Assembly: GCA_016720635.1 (NCBI GenBank)
Contig: JADKKF010000024.1
Span: 186,001-250,000 of the forward strand
Direction of reading: 5' to 3'
Source: Saprospiraceae bacterium
Lineage (GTDB): Bacteria; Bacteroidota; Bacteroidia; Chitinophagales; Saprospiraceae
Length of the DNA stretch: 64,000 nt
Part shown: one piece after another, positions 56,501-63,454 of the stretch
Numbering within the stretch: position 1 is the first letter of the stretch
Layout of the letters: each line of letters begins with the position of its first letter
Made by a program: the position numbers and the translations under genes
Notes under the pieces: model-generated
What the model was told of the DNA's origin: nothing
Seen by the model: only the letters and a program-made list of their open reading frames with translations
Databases searched by the model: none

Positions 56501-56783
56501 TCAGCACAAAATCCATATCAGAATGCCATGTGTGATTGTATTGAAGATTGACAGCTGCCAAAACAGATCCTGCAGGAACCCCTGCTACTGCAATGACAGA
56601 AGAAGATGCACAAGCTGCCGAGGATACTGAGGTGTTTGAGCCACAACCATCAGTTGCTGCAGCCCCAGCTCCACAGAATACCTGTGCAGATAGTCTTGGG
56701 GACCAAGACAAAAGCGTCATAATAGCTGCAAGAGCCACAATCCCGCTTTTAACTTTTGAAAAAGTAAAATAATTTTTTTTCAT
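50556..56783 (-). CDS. Giant T9SS surface protein with P-domains, HYR and dockerin/cohesin-like modules
   Basis: A 2075-residue secreted protein, the largest gene here. Order: signal peptide ending RLSAQ; a P-domain-like region (about 35-190); Ig/HYR-like repeats; a second P-domain (TLDFTHTWLADNTITLTSPSG to VGTINSASISVSY); modules with WPSNYDG...RFWTCLDWC and WPADYTTNQC...IRKWKVIDWC; HYR DKLPPIITCPPDINIDC; a regulatory-like segment; a dockerin-like EF-hand pair (ISTADIIAIQKHILGS, ITAADLVELRKLVL); a cohesin-like domain; and a sorting domain (NQPNPWGTETLIGFNL to MIILE). Many two-fold codons end in C or G (TTC, ATC, AAG, TAC), unlike neighbouring genes, suggesting strong expression. Probably a structural matrix or adhesion protein. 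Confidence 0.88.
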   Translation of the reverse strand: MKKNYFTFSKVKSGIVALAAIMTLLSWSPRLSAQVFCGAGAAATDGCGSNTSVSSAACASSSVIAVAGVPAGSVLAAVNLQYNHTWHSDMDFVLIGPNGVRIELSTDNGGSTDGPFNFNFVNPALPNAGSITAVGSSTSGNYLPEQALTLATSTLNGNYTLSYSDDLGGDVMTALTWSLTFVPSASCLTDINGTLANVSGSFDPITCLPVVAIPAANLAAPSGACAAPAGSSYTVTSNAPASYPAGNTTVTVSYRLTTGACVSPLAFTESFVVTVAAASGPVVMNCANTTINLLAGECTTNYTPNITAIAPCPGYLGAPPASASATFTTSGPSVGAFTANGMRGNTFNLTNSGSTAQAIYSITFYGDNYGPYGSHAGFTLYRTNTATSWNTNYSAAGFTLAGSIPAATTSVANGQAFVLNLTTPLIIMPGQTYGFYLWTPGTVTQPWTMNQYGPTTYTSGGLTYTAGNGGGLTLFDALGSAGVGLPMTLGTAVLPSTTVGTFANGIVTQTGGPAIGSPMAAGNHTLTFTATDAAGNVPTTSCSMVVTVVNFENQPGNVVNNNLVCNQLANISLDEDCRATITPGMILVGGPYACLNRYVVTVMNENGTVIPGATVNRTHIDRTLQVKVTDPTTGNTCWGYLRVEDKMPPVLTCTDMTLNCNDVMAPLGSYNAAQTHFAAGTPRTGTIAASSSAPVQVLDNSCGTVTLNINPGFPISVTDVNLTLDFTHTWLADNTITLTSPSGVVYTVLSGVCGGEFPINTTFDDESTQTISLCADLDAYPSVQPITGPLTVFDGQSGAGVWTLSICDEFGGDVGTINSASISVSYIERAPVAPTVTENCSSYTLTYRDVVTTGQCTGWWKTIQRTWTAVDASSYRNVGTCVQNLYFNKLTLGSLSWPSNYDGLVGSLSVLECKGPWDVNGNNYPDVSETGKPGGDACNIQCTWRDEVIKVCGDDASTSAVEGTFKVLRFWTCLDWCTGETATHLQIIKVGDHGSPVVACPVYPTRALQLGLGAPGNLVASEGTNVTLSTDYNTCLSSYNFPAATFTDACGSVIRGGWMIGTDATTGAEVFRVNTNGGIVRNIPVGNYNVCYYLEDMCDNVGSCCMTVAVRDYVSPVAICKTYLTIGLGDNGRGRIYATDFDNGSYDNCGIVSWKVRRMTDPCHTPAITTLRDTVAFCCTDVNKKIAVVMRVTDANGNYNECMDSVLVQDKLPPIITCPPDINIDCRYPYSLSNLDIFGTVVNGGRGTTAVTRDPIFIDQRYGHIGRHSESDQNPHFQVGVNGVAFDNCSLTLSYSQSPDIFCNRGRITRTWIAADAAGSRSCVQYINIYNTYEFSGADFFVLNENSGQPPYDVPFVNYNSTRDYNWDDMHDIYWPADYTTNQCGAALDTANIPWPYKKPWFREDVCSNVGVGYDDWYFDFEVGSSQGCKKVIRKWKVIDWCQRDDEGNHPSWMYDQVLVVMNSSAPTFTNCAPVSWCHNGPACGPHHQALSITATDDCDPETKLRYRYQVDLNNDGTFDSFGTGSTIDPAAGWVLGTHRVVWEVEDGCGNKETCTQILTIKDCKKPSPVCIELIAELMPTTCMIELWASDFIAGNSSTDNCPGPYTYTFDAAGTQANRIFTLADVGRVPVNIYMWDAAGNSDFCITTATIQNNMPCQNGSSRLLAGTVKTELNNDVRDAKVSVMDANSNEVGYRMSTTTGEYAFDRMPAVEQTVVPSRDDNHRNGISTADIIAIQKHILGSQALSSGYKMIAADVNKSNSITAADLVELRKLVLFKIDRFANNTSFRFVDKSYNLTTGNVFSASFPEKATLTSTQTGNVFANFVAVKIGDVNDNAVVNLTGTPEERSGKTLSFNVADANYTAGETVKVTMNAASFNNINGYQFTTNFDNQRLEFVGFEAGKLNINDDNFGFTMLENGKITTSWSNPTAVSVNDNEGLFTLVFKARSNGTVSESVYATSEVTNAQAYNAAGEIMNVGLNFIGKDGVAVQGFALYQNQPNPWGTETLIGFNLPESMKAKVSIYDVTGKVIKVVERTFNKGYNSITLNKGELPATGVMYYQLDAADFSDAKKMIILE

Positions 56784-56833
56784 GAGATTAATGTTTAATG
56801 AACATTTTTTTTGTTTAAAGATTACGTCAAAAA

Positions 56834-57279
56834 TTACTGGCGAAGAGCATTCAATAAATTACTGGCAGCTCTTAAAATTTGCTTTCCATTGTCTGGAGCT
56901 TGAGCCAATAATCCATTAACTGCTGCATTGAAAGCAAGCGTTGAATTACCGTTCAAATCCCAAATTTTTCTTGTAAATTCTTCCGCAAGGATAAATCCAG
57001 CAATTTGCTCTGGATTAACGTTTGAGGAAGTAGTCTTAGCGGCAACTGGCAAAGCATAAGTAGTCTTTGCAGGTAGTGAATTAACAATAGCCTTAGCGTA
57101 AGCGCCAGCTATTTGTTCAGCTTGAGCAGCTGGTTTTAGTTGAGCTCCTCCTGTACGATCTTGTGCAGATGCGCTGAAAGAAAAGCAAAGAGACTAAAAC
57201 CGAATACCACTAGTGTGAGAAGACTTGGCTTCCCAGCTCTTCTCATAAAAGAAGAAAGTGAAAAATTCATTTTTGTCAT
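56834..57279 (-). pseudogene. Small Ala-rich secreted protein, one frameshift near the signal peptide
   Basis: The minus strand opens at ATG 57279 (MTKMNFSLSSFMRRAGKPSL...GFSLFAF). One extra T in the T-run at about 57193-57196 would make the signal peptide end FSASAQ and join it to an open frame: DRTGGAQLKPAAQAEQIAG...NVNPEQIAGFILAEEFTRKIW...LLNALRQ, ending at 56834. As given, the first frame stops after about 45 codons. Restored, the product is about 145 residues, mostly helical and Ala-rich, with no known domain. It lies 50 bp upstream of the giant surface protein gene and shares its promoter. The lesion may be real or a base-calling slip. Confidence 0.6.
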
Positions 57280-57436
57280 GAGTTCTAGTTTTTTGTTAAA
57301 AAAAATATAATAAATTGCTGATATACAACAATATGTATTGGGGAAAAATCCCTAATCCATTGAAAACCAATAATTTGTAGTATATTCTTATCCTTGAGTT
57401 TATTCCTTTTTTAAAAGAGACCCTACGTATTAAAGG

Positions 57437-57467
57437 CAAAAGTACGTTTTAATTTTAATTTAACAAA
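57437..57467 (-). promoter_or_regulatory. Bacteroidota-type promoter for the small/giant surface protein operon
   Basis: On the minus strand TTTG (57467-57464) is followed by exactly 19 nt and then TACTTTTG (57444-57437). This matches the TTTG-N19-21-TAnnTTTG consensus of the Bacteroidota housekeeping sigma factor. It leaves a leader of about 150 nt before ATG 57279. It is the best promoter match in the window. Confidence 0.7.
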
Positions 57468-57589
57468 CATTTATTGATTTTTTTTGAATATAATTTTATA
57501 AAATATGTTATTTTTTTATAATATATCATATGGCGCCATATATTTTTTAATTTAATATATGTCAAATTTTTATACTAGTTGAAATTATT

Positions 57590-57733
57590 GTGGCAGCGTA
57601 AGGGGTGGTAGTGAACCTGCGATATCGAGCGAAGCGAGATAATGCAGGTGTCTGAAAGACCGAAACGAAGTGAAGTCACGAACGACCCGACTCTTCTCTC
57701 GTAACAGGGGTCGAGAGAAGAGATACGCCCAAA
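57590..57733 (-). repeat. GC-rich 3'-end element, copy E
   Basis: On the minus strand it starts TTTGGGCGTATCTCTTC, 39 nt after the proline dehydrogenase stop, and runs to TTACGCTGCCAC. A long hairpin CTCTTCTCTCG/CGAGAGAAGAG is prominent. It shares GACTTCACTxCGTTTCGGT with copy C and contains the stable mini-hairpin heptamer GCGAAGC (57629-57635). The rest of 57280-57589 is AT-rich promoter and leader DNA. Confidence 0.75.
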
Positions 57734-57772
57734 TTATTCAAGCAATTTTTGAAAAAAGTTCGGTAGAACATT

Positions 57773-58954
57773 CTATCTTGTTGATTCTCTCCTGCTAATT
57801 TCTTGCCTAATGTTGGACAATTCCCGTCCTATATCTCCCGAAACCGACGTATTCTCTTGGGCTCTTCGAATCAAATATGGGATGACATCTTTGACTGGCC
57901 CATAAACCATGTATTTAGAAGACCGAAATCCATCATGGGCTAAATTGTAAGTGAGTATATCACTCATCCCGTATAGTTGGCAGAATAATACGTGTGGATG
58001 ATCCTTGGGAATCTGTCTTTGGATGAGTAATCTCGTCAACAAATATGAGCTATTGTCGTTATGTGTAGCATTGCAAAAAGCAGTATTTTGAATATTTTCA
58101 ACCAGAAAATGTAGGGCTTGGTTAAAATCTCGATCTGTAGCTGCCTTATCGGTGTTTATCGGATCTGGGTAGCCCATTTGCTTAGCACGCAATCTTTCTT
58201 TCTCCATATAAGCCCCGCGGACAATTTTAGCTCCAAAAAGATACTGATTCTTTGAAGCCTTATGGTGAGAAGCTTTTAGGAAGGCTAGTCTGTCGTGGCG
58301 ATACATTTGGAATGTGTTGTAAACTACCACTTGCTTTTGGTTAAAAGCTTTCATCATATCATCGGCGATGTCGTCAATGGCTGGTTGAATCCAAGACTCT
58401 TCTGCATCTATAAAAACAGCTGTATTGGTATCATGCGCCAATTGGCAAATGCTTCTAATCTTTTCGATGCCTCTTTCGAATGCTTCGAGTTCTTCGGGTG
58501 ATAGCAATTTCTTTTCACTTACCTTTTGGAGGGCGGCGAATGAAAATAAAGAAGTCAGTTTTATGCAAATAACAGGGATGTTCGGCTTATTGTCAGCAAA
58601 CTGGAGTGATTGGATAAATGCCTCATGCGCTTTTTGAAAGTCCGCTTCATTGTCTTTGCCCTCAGCCCCGTAGTCAAGCACTGTTAGGGTATGATGCTTC
58701 GACATATTCTGAATAACTTGCTCGCATTCTGTTAGCGTAACACCACCACAAAATTGTTCGAACATGGTGTGCTTTACCAAATCCTGAAAAAAGGGGAGTC
58801 TCAGCTTGAGTGCCCACAGGGCTAAGGTCGAACCGATCGAAACAATCCAAGGATAATTAAGAAAAGTAAATAGCCATTTCATTTTGGTCAATTGGCCATT
58901 GGATTTATGGCTAAATCCTATCTGAGTATTGTCAAAATGAACCGATTTTTCCAT
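57773..58954 (-). CDS. Proline dehydrogenase
   Basis: A 393-residue FAD enzyme that oxidises proline to pyrroline-5-carboxylate and passes electrons to the respiratory quinone pool. The barrel motifs are VFIDAEESWIQ, AKIVRGAYMEKER with the substrate-binding arginine region, ATHNDNS, and YGPVKDVIPYLIRRAQENTSV near the C-terminus. It is a monofunctional ProDH: the P5C dehydrogenase half of PutA is absent and not nearby. It is 26 bp downstream of yidC on the same strand. Confidence 0.93.
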   Translation of the reverse strand: MEKSVHFDNTQIGFSHKSNGQLTKMKWLFTFLNYPWIVSIGSTLALWALKLRLPFFQDLVKHTMFEQFCGGVTLTECEQVIQNMSKHHTLTVLDYGAEGKDNEADFQKAHEAFIQSLQFADNKPNIPVICIKLTSLFSFAALQKVSEKKLLSPEELEAFERGIEKIRSICQLAHDTNTAVFIDAEESWIQPAIDDIADDMMKAFNQKQVVVYNTFQMYRHDRLAFLKASHHKASKNQYLFGAKIVRGAYMEKERLRAKQMGYPDPINTDKAATDRDFNQALHFLVENIQNTAFCNATHNDNSSYLLTRLLIQRQIPKDHPHVLFCQLYGMSDILTYNLAHDGFRSSKYMVYGPVKDVIPYLIRRAQENTSVSGDIGRELSNIRQEISRRESTR

Positions 58955-58980
58955 AAGGTAAACGGGTTAATTGGTGATCA

Positions 58981-60801
58981 CTATTTCTTTTTTGATTGAT
59001 TTTTGATGCGTTCTTGTTCTTTCATGGCTTGTTCTAAACGTGCCCTAAAACCTGTAGTGGATTTAGGTTTGGCTTTGTTGGAAGCAAGCTCGGCTGCAAT
59101 TTTATCTTCGTTGATGAAAAAATTCTTGATTAGAACTGTTTGACCAATATTTAAAATATTGCTAAAAAATAAATAACAAGTAAAACCAGCTGCTGAGGAA
59201 TTGAAGAAAAATACAAACATTATAGGCATAATGTATTGCATGTATTTCATGGCTGGGTTCATGGCTGACATGTCAACCAATCGGCTATTGTACCACGTGT
59301 ATGCTAGGGTCGATAAAGTCCATAACAATGTAAACATACTTACGTGATCGCCATAAAATGGAATGGTAAATGGCAGCCTCATGAATACGTCGTAGGAGGT
59401 CAAATCGGTCGCCCATAAAAAGTGCTCTTGTCTGAACTCTATCGAAGCAGAGAAATATCTGGTCAAGGCGATCCAAATTGGCATTTGAAGTAACATTGGA
59501 AGGCATCCACCTAGAGGATTGACGCCGTACTCGCCGTAAATTTTCATTGACTGAGCTTGCATAGCTTGTGGATCATCGCCATATTTTGCTTTCAATTTTT
59601 CGATTTCTGGTTTAAGGGCAGCCATCTTGGATTGAGAGTAAATCATTTTGAAAGTTAAATAAATCAATAAGATTTTCACTAACAAAGTCATACATAGTAT
59701 GATGATACCCTTGTTGGCGATAAAGCCAGCAAAAAAGAGGTAGATCCAACGGATGGGATATCTATTGATGGTGCCAAAGATTGATGAGCCATATGAAACT
59801 ACGTCTTCAAGTCCTATTTGCATGCCCTTTAAGCGTTCGAACTCGTTGGGCCCAATATAGAAATCCATGGCATATTTACTAGAACCGAGATTGAATTCAA
59901 GATCCGATGTGCATTTTTTTAAATCGTCTGAAGATTCACCTTGAATTTCAGTCGCTAATTTGGCTGATTTGAATTGATCCTCAGCAATCAAAGCTGAATT
60001 AAAAAATTGATTGGCGTGAGAAACCCATTTGACTGGTTTATTCGTCAGATCTTTCTCATCATTGGAAGTACAACTGCAATAGGTGGGCTGTTCGTCAATT
60101 TCTTTATAATAAACAGAGGTATAATTTCTTTCGTATTTGTCGTTGACTTCCAATTTATCTAGATAGTTAATCCAGTGTAATTTTCCAATTTTCTCAGAAT
60201 TCAACTTATCCATGCCTTCAACCTCGACTTCGTGCTTGAGCGTGTAAGAATTAGGTTCGAGCTTATATTTTAATTTGATTAAGATACCTTCACTGGTCTT
60301 ATAGGAGAAAATTATTTCATCGTTTGATTTTTGGGTATTGAAAACCAAACCTTGGGTGTGGATATCACCACCTGATAATTTGGTGAAAGTATAATCAAAC
60401 TGGTTTTTGGGGTCCTCTAATAAATACAGAGGGGACTTTATAACTTTGCCATCCTCAACTTCCTTTTGTTTGAAATATTTTTTGACTAAGACGGAATTAA
60501 TTCTTCCTCCTTTGTTGGAGAATTTGATGGTCAAAAGATCATTGGTAAGAGAATCTAATACAATGGGTGTAGCAGATGTATCGGACACAACAGAAGTAAG
60601 AGCAGTATTTTTAGTTGTGTCTAAAACCTTAGCTGGAGCGCCAATTTTTTTAAGACTATCTATTTTGGTTTGAGCCAATTTGATGGAGTCTTGCTTGTGT
60701 TTTTGCAACTTAATTTCTGCTTCCGAGGGTGCATTCAATTTTACCCAAAAGAAAAACAAACCCAAAATCAAGGCCATGCCTATCCCAGTGTTACGATCCA
60801 T
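58981..60801 (-). CDS. yidC: Membrane protein insertase YidC
   Basis: A 606-residue inner-membrane protein. It has an N-terminal anchor helix (MDRNTGIGMALILGLFFFWV), a large periplasmic beta-sandwich domain (about 60-340), and the conserved five-helix core with KAKYGDDPQAMQAQSMKIY and GVNPLGGCLPMLLQMPIWIALTRYF. The C-terminal tail is Lys-rich, as expected for ribosome contact. It inserts and folds membrane proteins, including respiratory subunits. It diverges from the RelA/SpoT gene across 198 bp. Confidence 0.96.
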   Translation of the reverse strand: MDRNTGIGMALILGLFFFWVKLNAPSEAEIKLQKHKQDSIKLAQTKIDSLKKIGAPAKVLDTTKNTALTSVVSDTSATPIVLDSLTNDLLTIKFSNKGGRINSVLVKKYFKQKEVEDGKVIKSPLYLLEDPKNQFDYTFTKLSGGDIHTQGLVFNTQKSNDEIIFSYKTSEGILIKLKYKLEPNSYTLKHEVEVEGMDKLNSEKIGKLHWINYLDKLEVNDKYERNYTSVYYKEIDEQPTYCSCTSNDEKDLTNKPVKWVSHANQFFNSALIAEDQFKSAKLATEIQGESSDDLKKCTSDLEFNLGSSKYAMDFYIGPNEFERLKGMQIGLEDVVSYGSSIFGTINRYPIRWIYLFFAGFIANKGIIILCMTLLVKILLIYLTFKMIYSQSKMAALKPEIEKLKAKYGDDPQAMQAQSMKIYGEYGVNPLGGCLPMLLQMPIWIALTRYFSASIEFRQEHFLWATDLTSYDVFMRLPFTIPFYGDHVSMFTLLWTLSTLAYTWYNSRLVDMSAMNPAMKYMQYIMPIMFVFFFNSSAAGFTCYLFFSNILNIGQTVLIKNFFINEDKIAAELASNKAKPKSTTGFRARLEQAMKEQERIKNQSKKK

Positions 60802-60832
60802 TTACCTATTTTACGCATTTAATAAAACCGTG

Positions 60833-60840
60833 CAAAGGTA
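60833..60840 (-). promoter_or_regulatory. Candidate -7 element for yidC-proline dehydrogenase
   Basis: Minus strand reads TACCTTTG, a good TAnnTTTG match, 31 bp upstream of the yidC start. No TTTG is visible at the usual distance. Confidence 0.4.
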
Positions 60841-60999
60841 ACTCATTCACATTAAATAATATTAAAAATATACCAATGGTGAAATAGAACAGATAAATGC
60901 TTATAAAAAAATGAAAAACTGTCAATATTTCATAGTGAAATAATTTATTTAAAAAAAAAGCGTAAATTAGCATTTATTCTGCATCAAAGAAAAAGGGAA

Positions 61000-63213
61000 A
61001 TGGAAGTAAGTTCAACGATCAAAGAAGGGATAGATGATGAGAAAATCATCATACAGAGGGCTTACCGCGACCTCCTGAAAAGTTTTAAAATTGCACTTGA
61101 CGATGAAGATAAGAAAGGCATAAGGCAAGCCTACGAACTAGCTGTGGAAGCTCATAGCAAGCAGCGCAGAAAAAGCGGCGAACCATATATTCTGCATCCA
61201 ATAGCTGTGGCAAAAATCTGTGTTGAAGAAATTGGGCTTGGGCCGACGGCAATAATAGCTGCATTGCTGCACGATGTCGTGGAGGACACTGAAGTTACCC
61301 TTGAAGATATCAAAACCCAATTTGGTGAAAAAATAGCCAAACTGGTAGATGGGCTTACCAAGTTGGATAAAACCTATGAAACCGATGTTCCTCAAGCGGA
61401 AAATTTCAAAAAAGTATTGAGTACTTTGGTTGAAGATGTTCGTGTGGTTCTCATCAAGATGGCCGATAGGCTGCACAATATGAGGACTCTGGGTTCCATG
61501 CCGAAGCACAAACAATTGAAAATAGCTGCAGAGACGACTTTTATTTATGCTCCTTTAGCTCACCGATTGGGGCTATATTCGATAAAAACTGAATTTCAGG
61601 ACCTTTGTATGAAAATTACAGAACCTGAAAAATACAAAGAAATTGCAAAAAAACTGCAAGAAACCAAACGCGACAGAGCCAGCTATATTGATAAATTCAT
61701 CGAGCCCCTGCAGGAGGAATTGAAAGAATTGAATGTTCCGTTCACAATTTTAGGCAGGCCTAAATCTATTTATTCAATTTATAATAAACTAAAATCCAAG
61801 AAGATACCTTTTGAAGAAATTTATGATTTATTCGCAATTAGGATTATATTAGATGTTCCTCAAAAGAAAGAAAAATCCTATTGTTGGCAAGTATATTCAA
61901 TAGTCAGCGATGTCTATAAACCGATCCCAGAAAGGCTCAAAGATTGGATCACTACAGCCAAATCCAACGGATATGAATCATTGCATACAACCGTAATAGG
62001 CCCCAAAGGAAAATATGTCGAAGTCCAGATTAGGACTCAAAGAATGGATGAAATCGCAGAAAGAGGATTTGCGGCACACTGGAAGTATAAAGGCATCACA
62101 AATCAGCAGGATGTATATGAAAATTGGCTGGATAATATCCGCGAATTATTGGATGATGGGGACAAGGATGCCCTAGAATTCATGACTGACTTCAAGTCGA
62201 ATTTATTCCATGAAGAAGTATATGTGTACACTCCAAAAGGTGATATGAAAGTTTTGCCAAAAGGCGCAACAGCGTTGGATTTTGCCTTTAGCATACACTC
62301 AGATTTGGGATACCACTGTACCGCTATAAAGATCAATAACAAGCTGGTACCGATGGGCTATAAGCTTGAAAATGGAGACCAAATTCAGATTATTGTAAAC
62401 AAAAATCAGCGCCCTACAGAAAGTTGGTTAAAAATGGTCATCACCAGCAAAGCCAAGACCAAAATCAGGGCTTCTCTGAAGGAGGATAATAAGAAAAAAG
62501 GGGAATTTGGCAAGGAGGCACTAGAGCGAAAGTTCTCGAATTTGAAAATTGATTTCGATTCGAATATCGATATTTTGGTAAAAGCATATGGATACAAATC
62601 AAGGCCCGATTTGTACTATGGTGTAGCGATAGACGATGTAAATTTGCAAGATTTCACTAAGCGATTTAAAGTAGAAAATGGAAAAATAATACCCCTGCAA
62701 GAAGCTAAGGAGATTATAAAGCCAACTGTCCTAGCACCTACTATCAACAAAAAAAGCACAAGTCCCATACTCCTCAACGATGAGCCTGCTGATCAATATG
62801 AATATACCTTTGCGACCTGCTGCAATCCAGTTCCTGGCGATATGATATTTGCCTTTTTATCCACTGGGTCGGGTGTTAAAGTGCATCGTGCAGGCTGTCC
62901 AAATGCATCCAATCTGTTTGCAAATTATGGCTACAGGGTCATGCGAGCCACTTGGGTAAAAGACGTTCAATCCAACTTTGTTGCCCATATCTTGGTACAT
63001 GGAATAGATACTGGTGTGGGCGTAATTGAAAAATTAAGTAATAAAATTTCTACGGCATTGGGGTTGAATATCAAGGCATTTTCTATAGAAGGGAAAGAAG
63101 GATTTTTTGAAGGAAAAATGGCCATTATAGTTCAAAATGCAGACCAAGTTGCTGCCGCCATAGAGGCATTAGAGCAAATAGATGGCATCGATTCTGTTTC
63201 GCGCATCGATTGA
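61000..63213 (+). CDS. RelA/SpoT bifunctional (p)ppGpp synthetase/hydrolase
   Basis: A 737-residue stringent-response enzyme. Order: HD hydrolase domain (HPIAVAKICVEEIG, ALLHDVVEDTEVTLEDI) at about 50-200; synthetase domain with GRPKSIYSIYNKLKSK and KSNGYESLHTTVIGPKGKYVEVQIRT; TGS domain (VYTPKGDMKVLPKGATALDFAF); a zinc-finger-like CCNPVPGD; and a C-terminal ACT domain. Both HDxxED and the synthetase GYxSLHT motif are intact, so both activities are expected. It is a single Rel-type protein, as usual in Bacteroidota. It converges with the small membrane protein gene. Confidence 0.95.
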   Translation: MEVSSTIKEGIDDEKIIIQRAYRDLLKSFKIALDDEDKKGIRQAYELAVEAHSKQRRKSGEPYILHPIAVAKICVEEIGLGPTAIIAALLHDVVEDTEVTLEDIKTQFGEKIAKLVDGLTKLDKTYETDVPQAENFKKVLSTLVEDVRVVLIKMADRLHNMRTLGSMPKHKQLKIAAETTFIYAPLAHRLGLYSIKTEFQDLCMKITEPEKYKEIAKKLQETKRDRASYIDKFIEPLQEELKELNVPFTILGRPKSIYSIYNKLKSKKIPFEEIYDLFAIRIILDVPQKKEKSYCWQVYSIVSDVYKPIPERLKDWITTAKSNGYESLHTTVIGPKGKYVEVQIRTQRMDEIAERGFAAHWKYKGITNQQDVYENWLDNIRELLDDGDKDALEFMTDFKSNLFHEEVYVYTPKGDMKVLPKGATALDFAFSIHSDLGYHCTAIKINNKLVPMGYKLENGDQIQIIVNKNQRPTESWLKMVITSKAKTKIRASLKEDNKKKGEFGKEALERKFSNLKIDFDSNIDILVKAYGYKSRPDLYYGVAIDDVNLQDFTKRFKVENGKIIPLQEAKEIIKPTVLAPTINKKSTSPILLNDEPADQYEYTFATCCNPVPGDMIFAFLSTGSGVKVHRAGCPNASNLFANYGYRVMRATWVKDVQSNFVAHILVHGIDTGVGVIEKLSNKISTALGLNIKAFSIEGKEGFFEGKMAIIVQNADQVAAAIEALEQIDGIDSVSRID

Positions 63214-63216
63214 AAA

Positions 63217-63444
63217 TTAACTTATCGATCTTATGAGGTAAAAGCCAACGATAATGGCAGTAATCATCACTACAAAAATTAGAAAAAAGATCAACCATTT
63301 TAGAGATTTTTTTTGTCGCTGTTTGGTCTTGTGTCGTTCAATTTTGACCTCCACTTTTTCCCATAGATTTTGGAGATCTGCTTCATTCAAATCGCTAGGA
63401 CCTTGTTTATTATTTCGGTCATTGTTAAAAATATATTTAGTCAT
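63217..63444 (-). CDS. Small single-helix membrane protein next to an ECF sigma factor
   Basis: A 75-residue protein with a polar N-terminal half (DLNEADLQNLWEKVEVKIERHKTKQ), one membrane helix (about residues 49-70) and almost no extracytoplasmic part. It starts 10 bp after the ECF sigma gene, so the two are co-transcribed. Anti-sigma factors are often encoded here, and the N-terminal helix could bind the sigma factor, but no zinc-binding HxxxCxxC motif is present. A truncated or minimal anti-sigma is a guess. Confidence 0.7.
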   Translation of the reverse strand: MTKYIFNNDRNNKQGPSDLNEADLQNLWEKVEVKIERHKTKQRQKKSLKWLIFFLIFVVMITAIIVGFYLIRSIS

Positions 63445-63454
63445 AACTAATTAT

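Noticed and set aside
48783..60801. pyrG and yidC as parts of one housekeeping operon
   Set aside because: They are separated by proline dehydrogenase, element E, a new promoter, the surface-protein pair and a strong terminator, so one transcript is unlikely.
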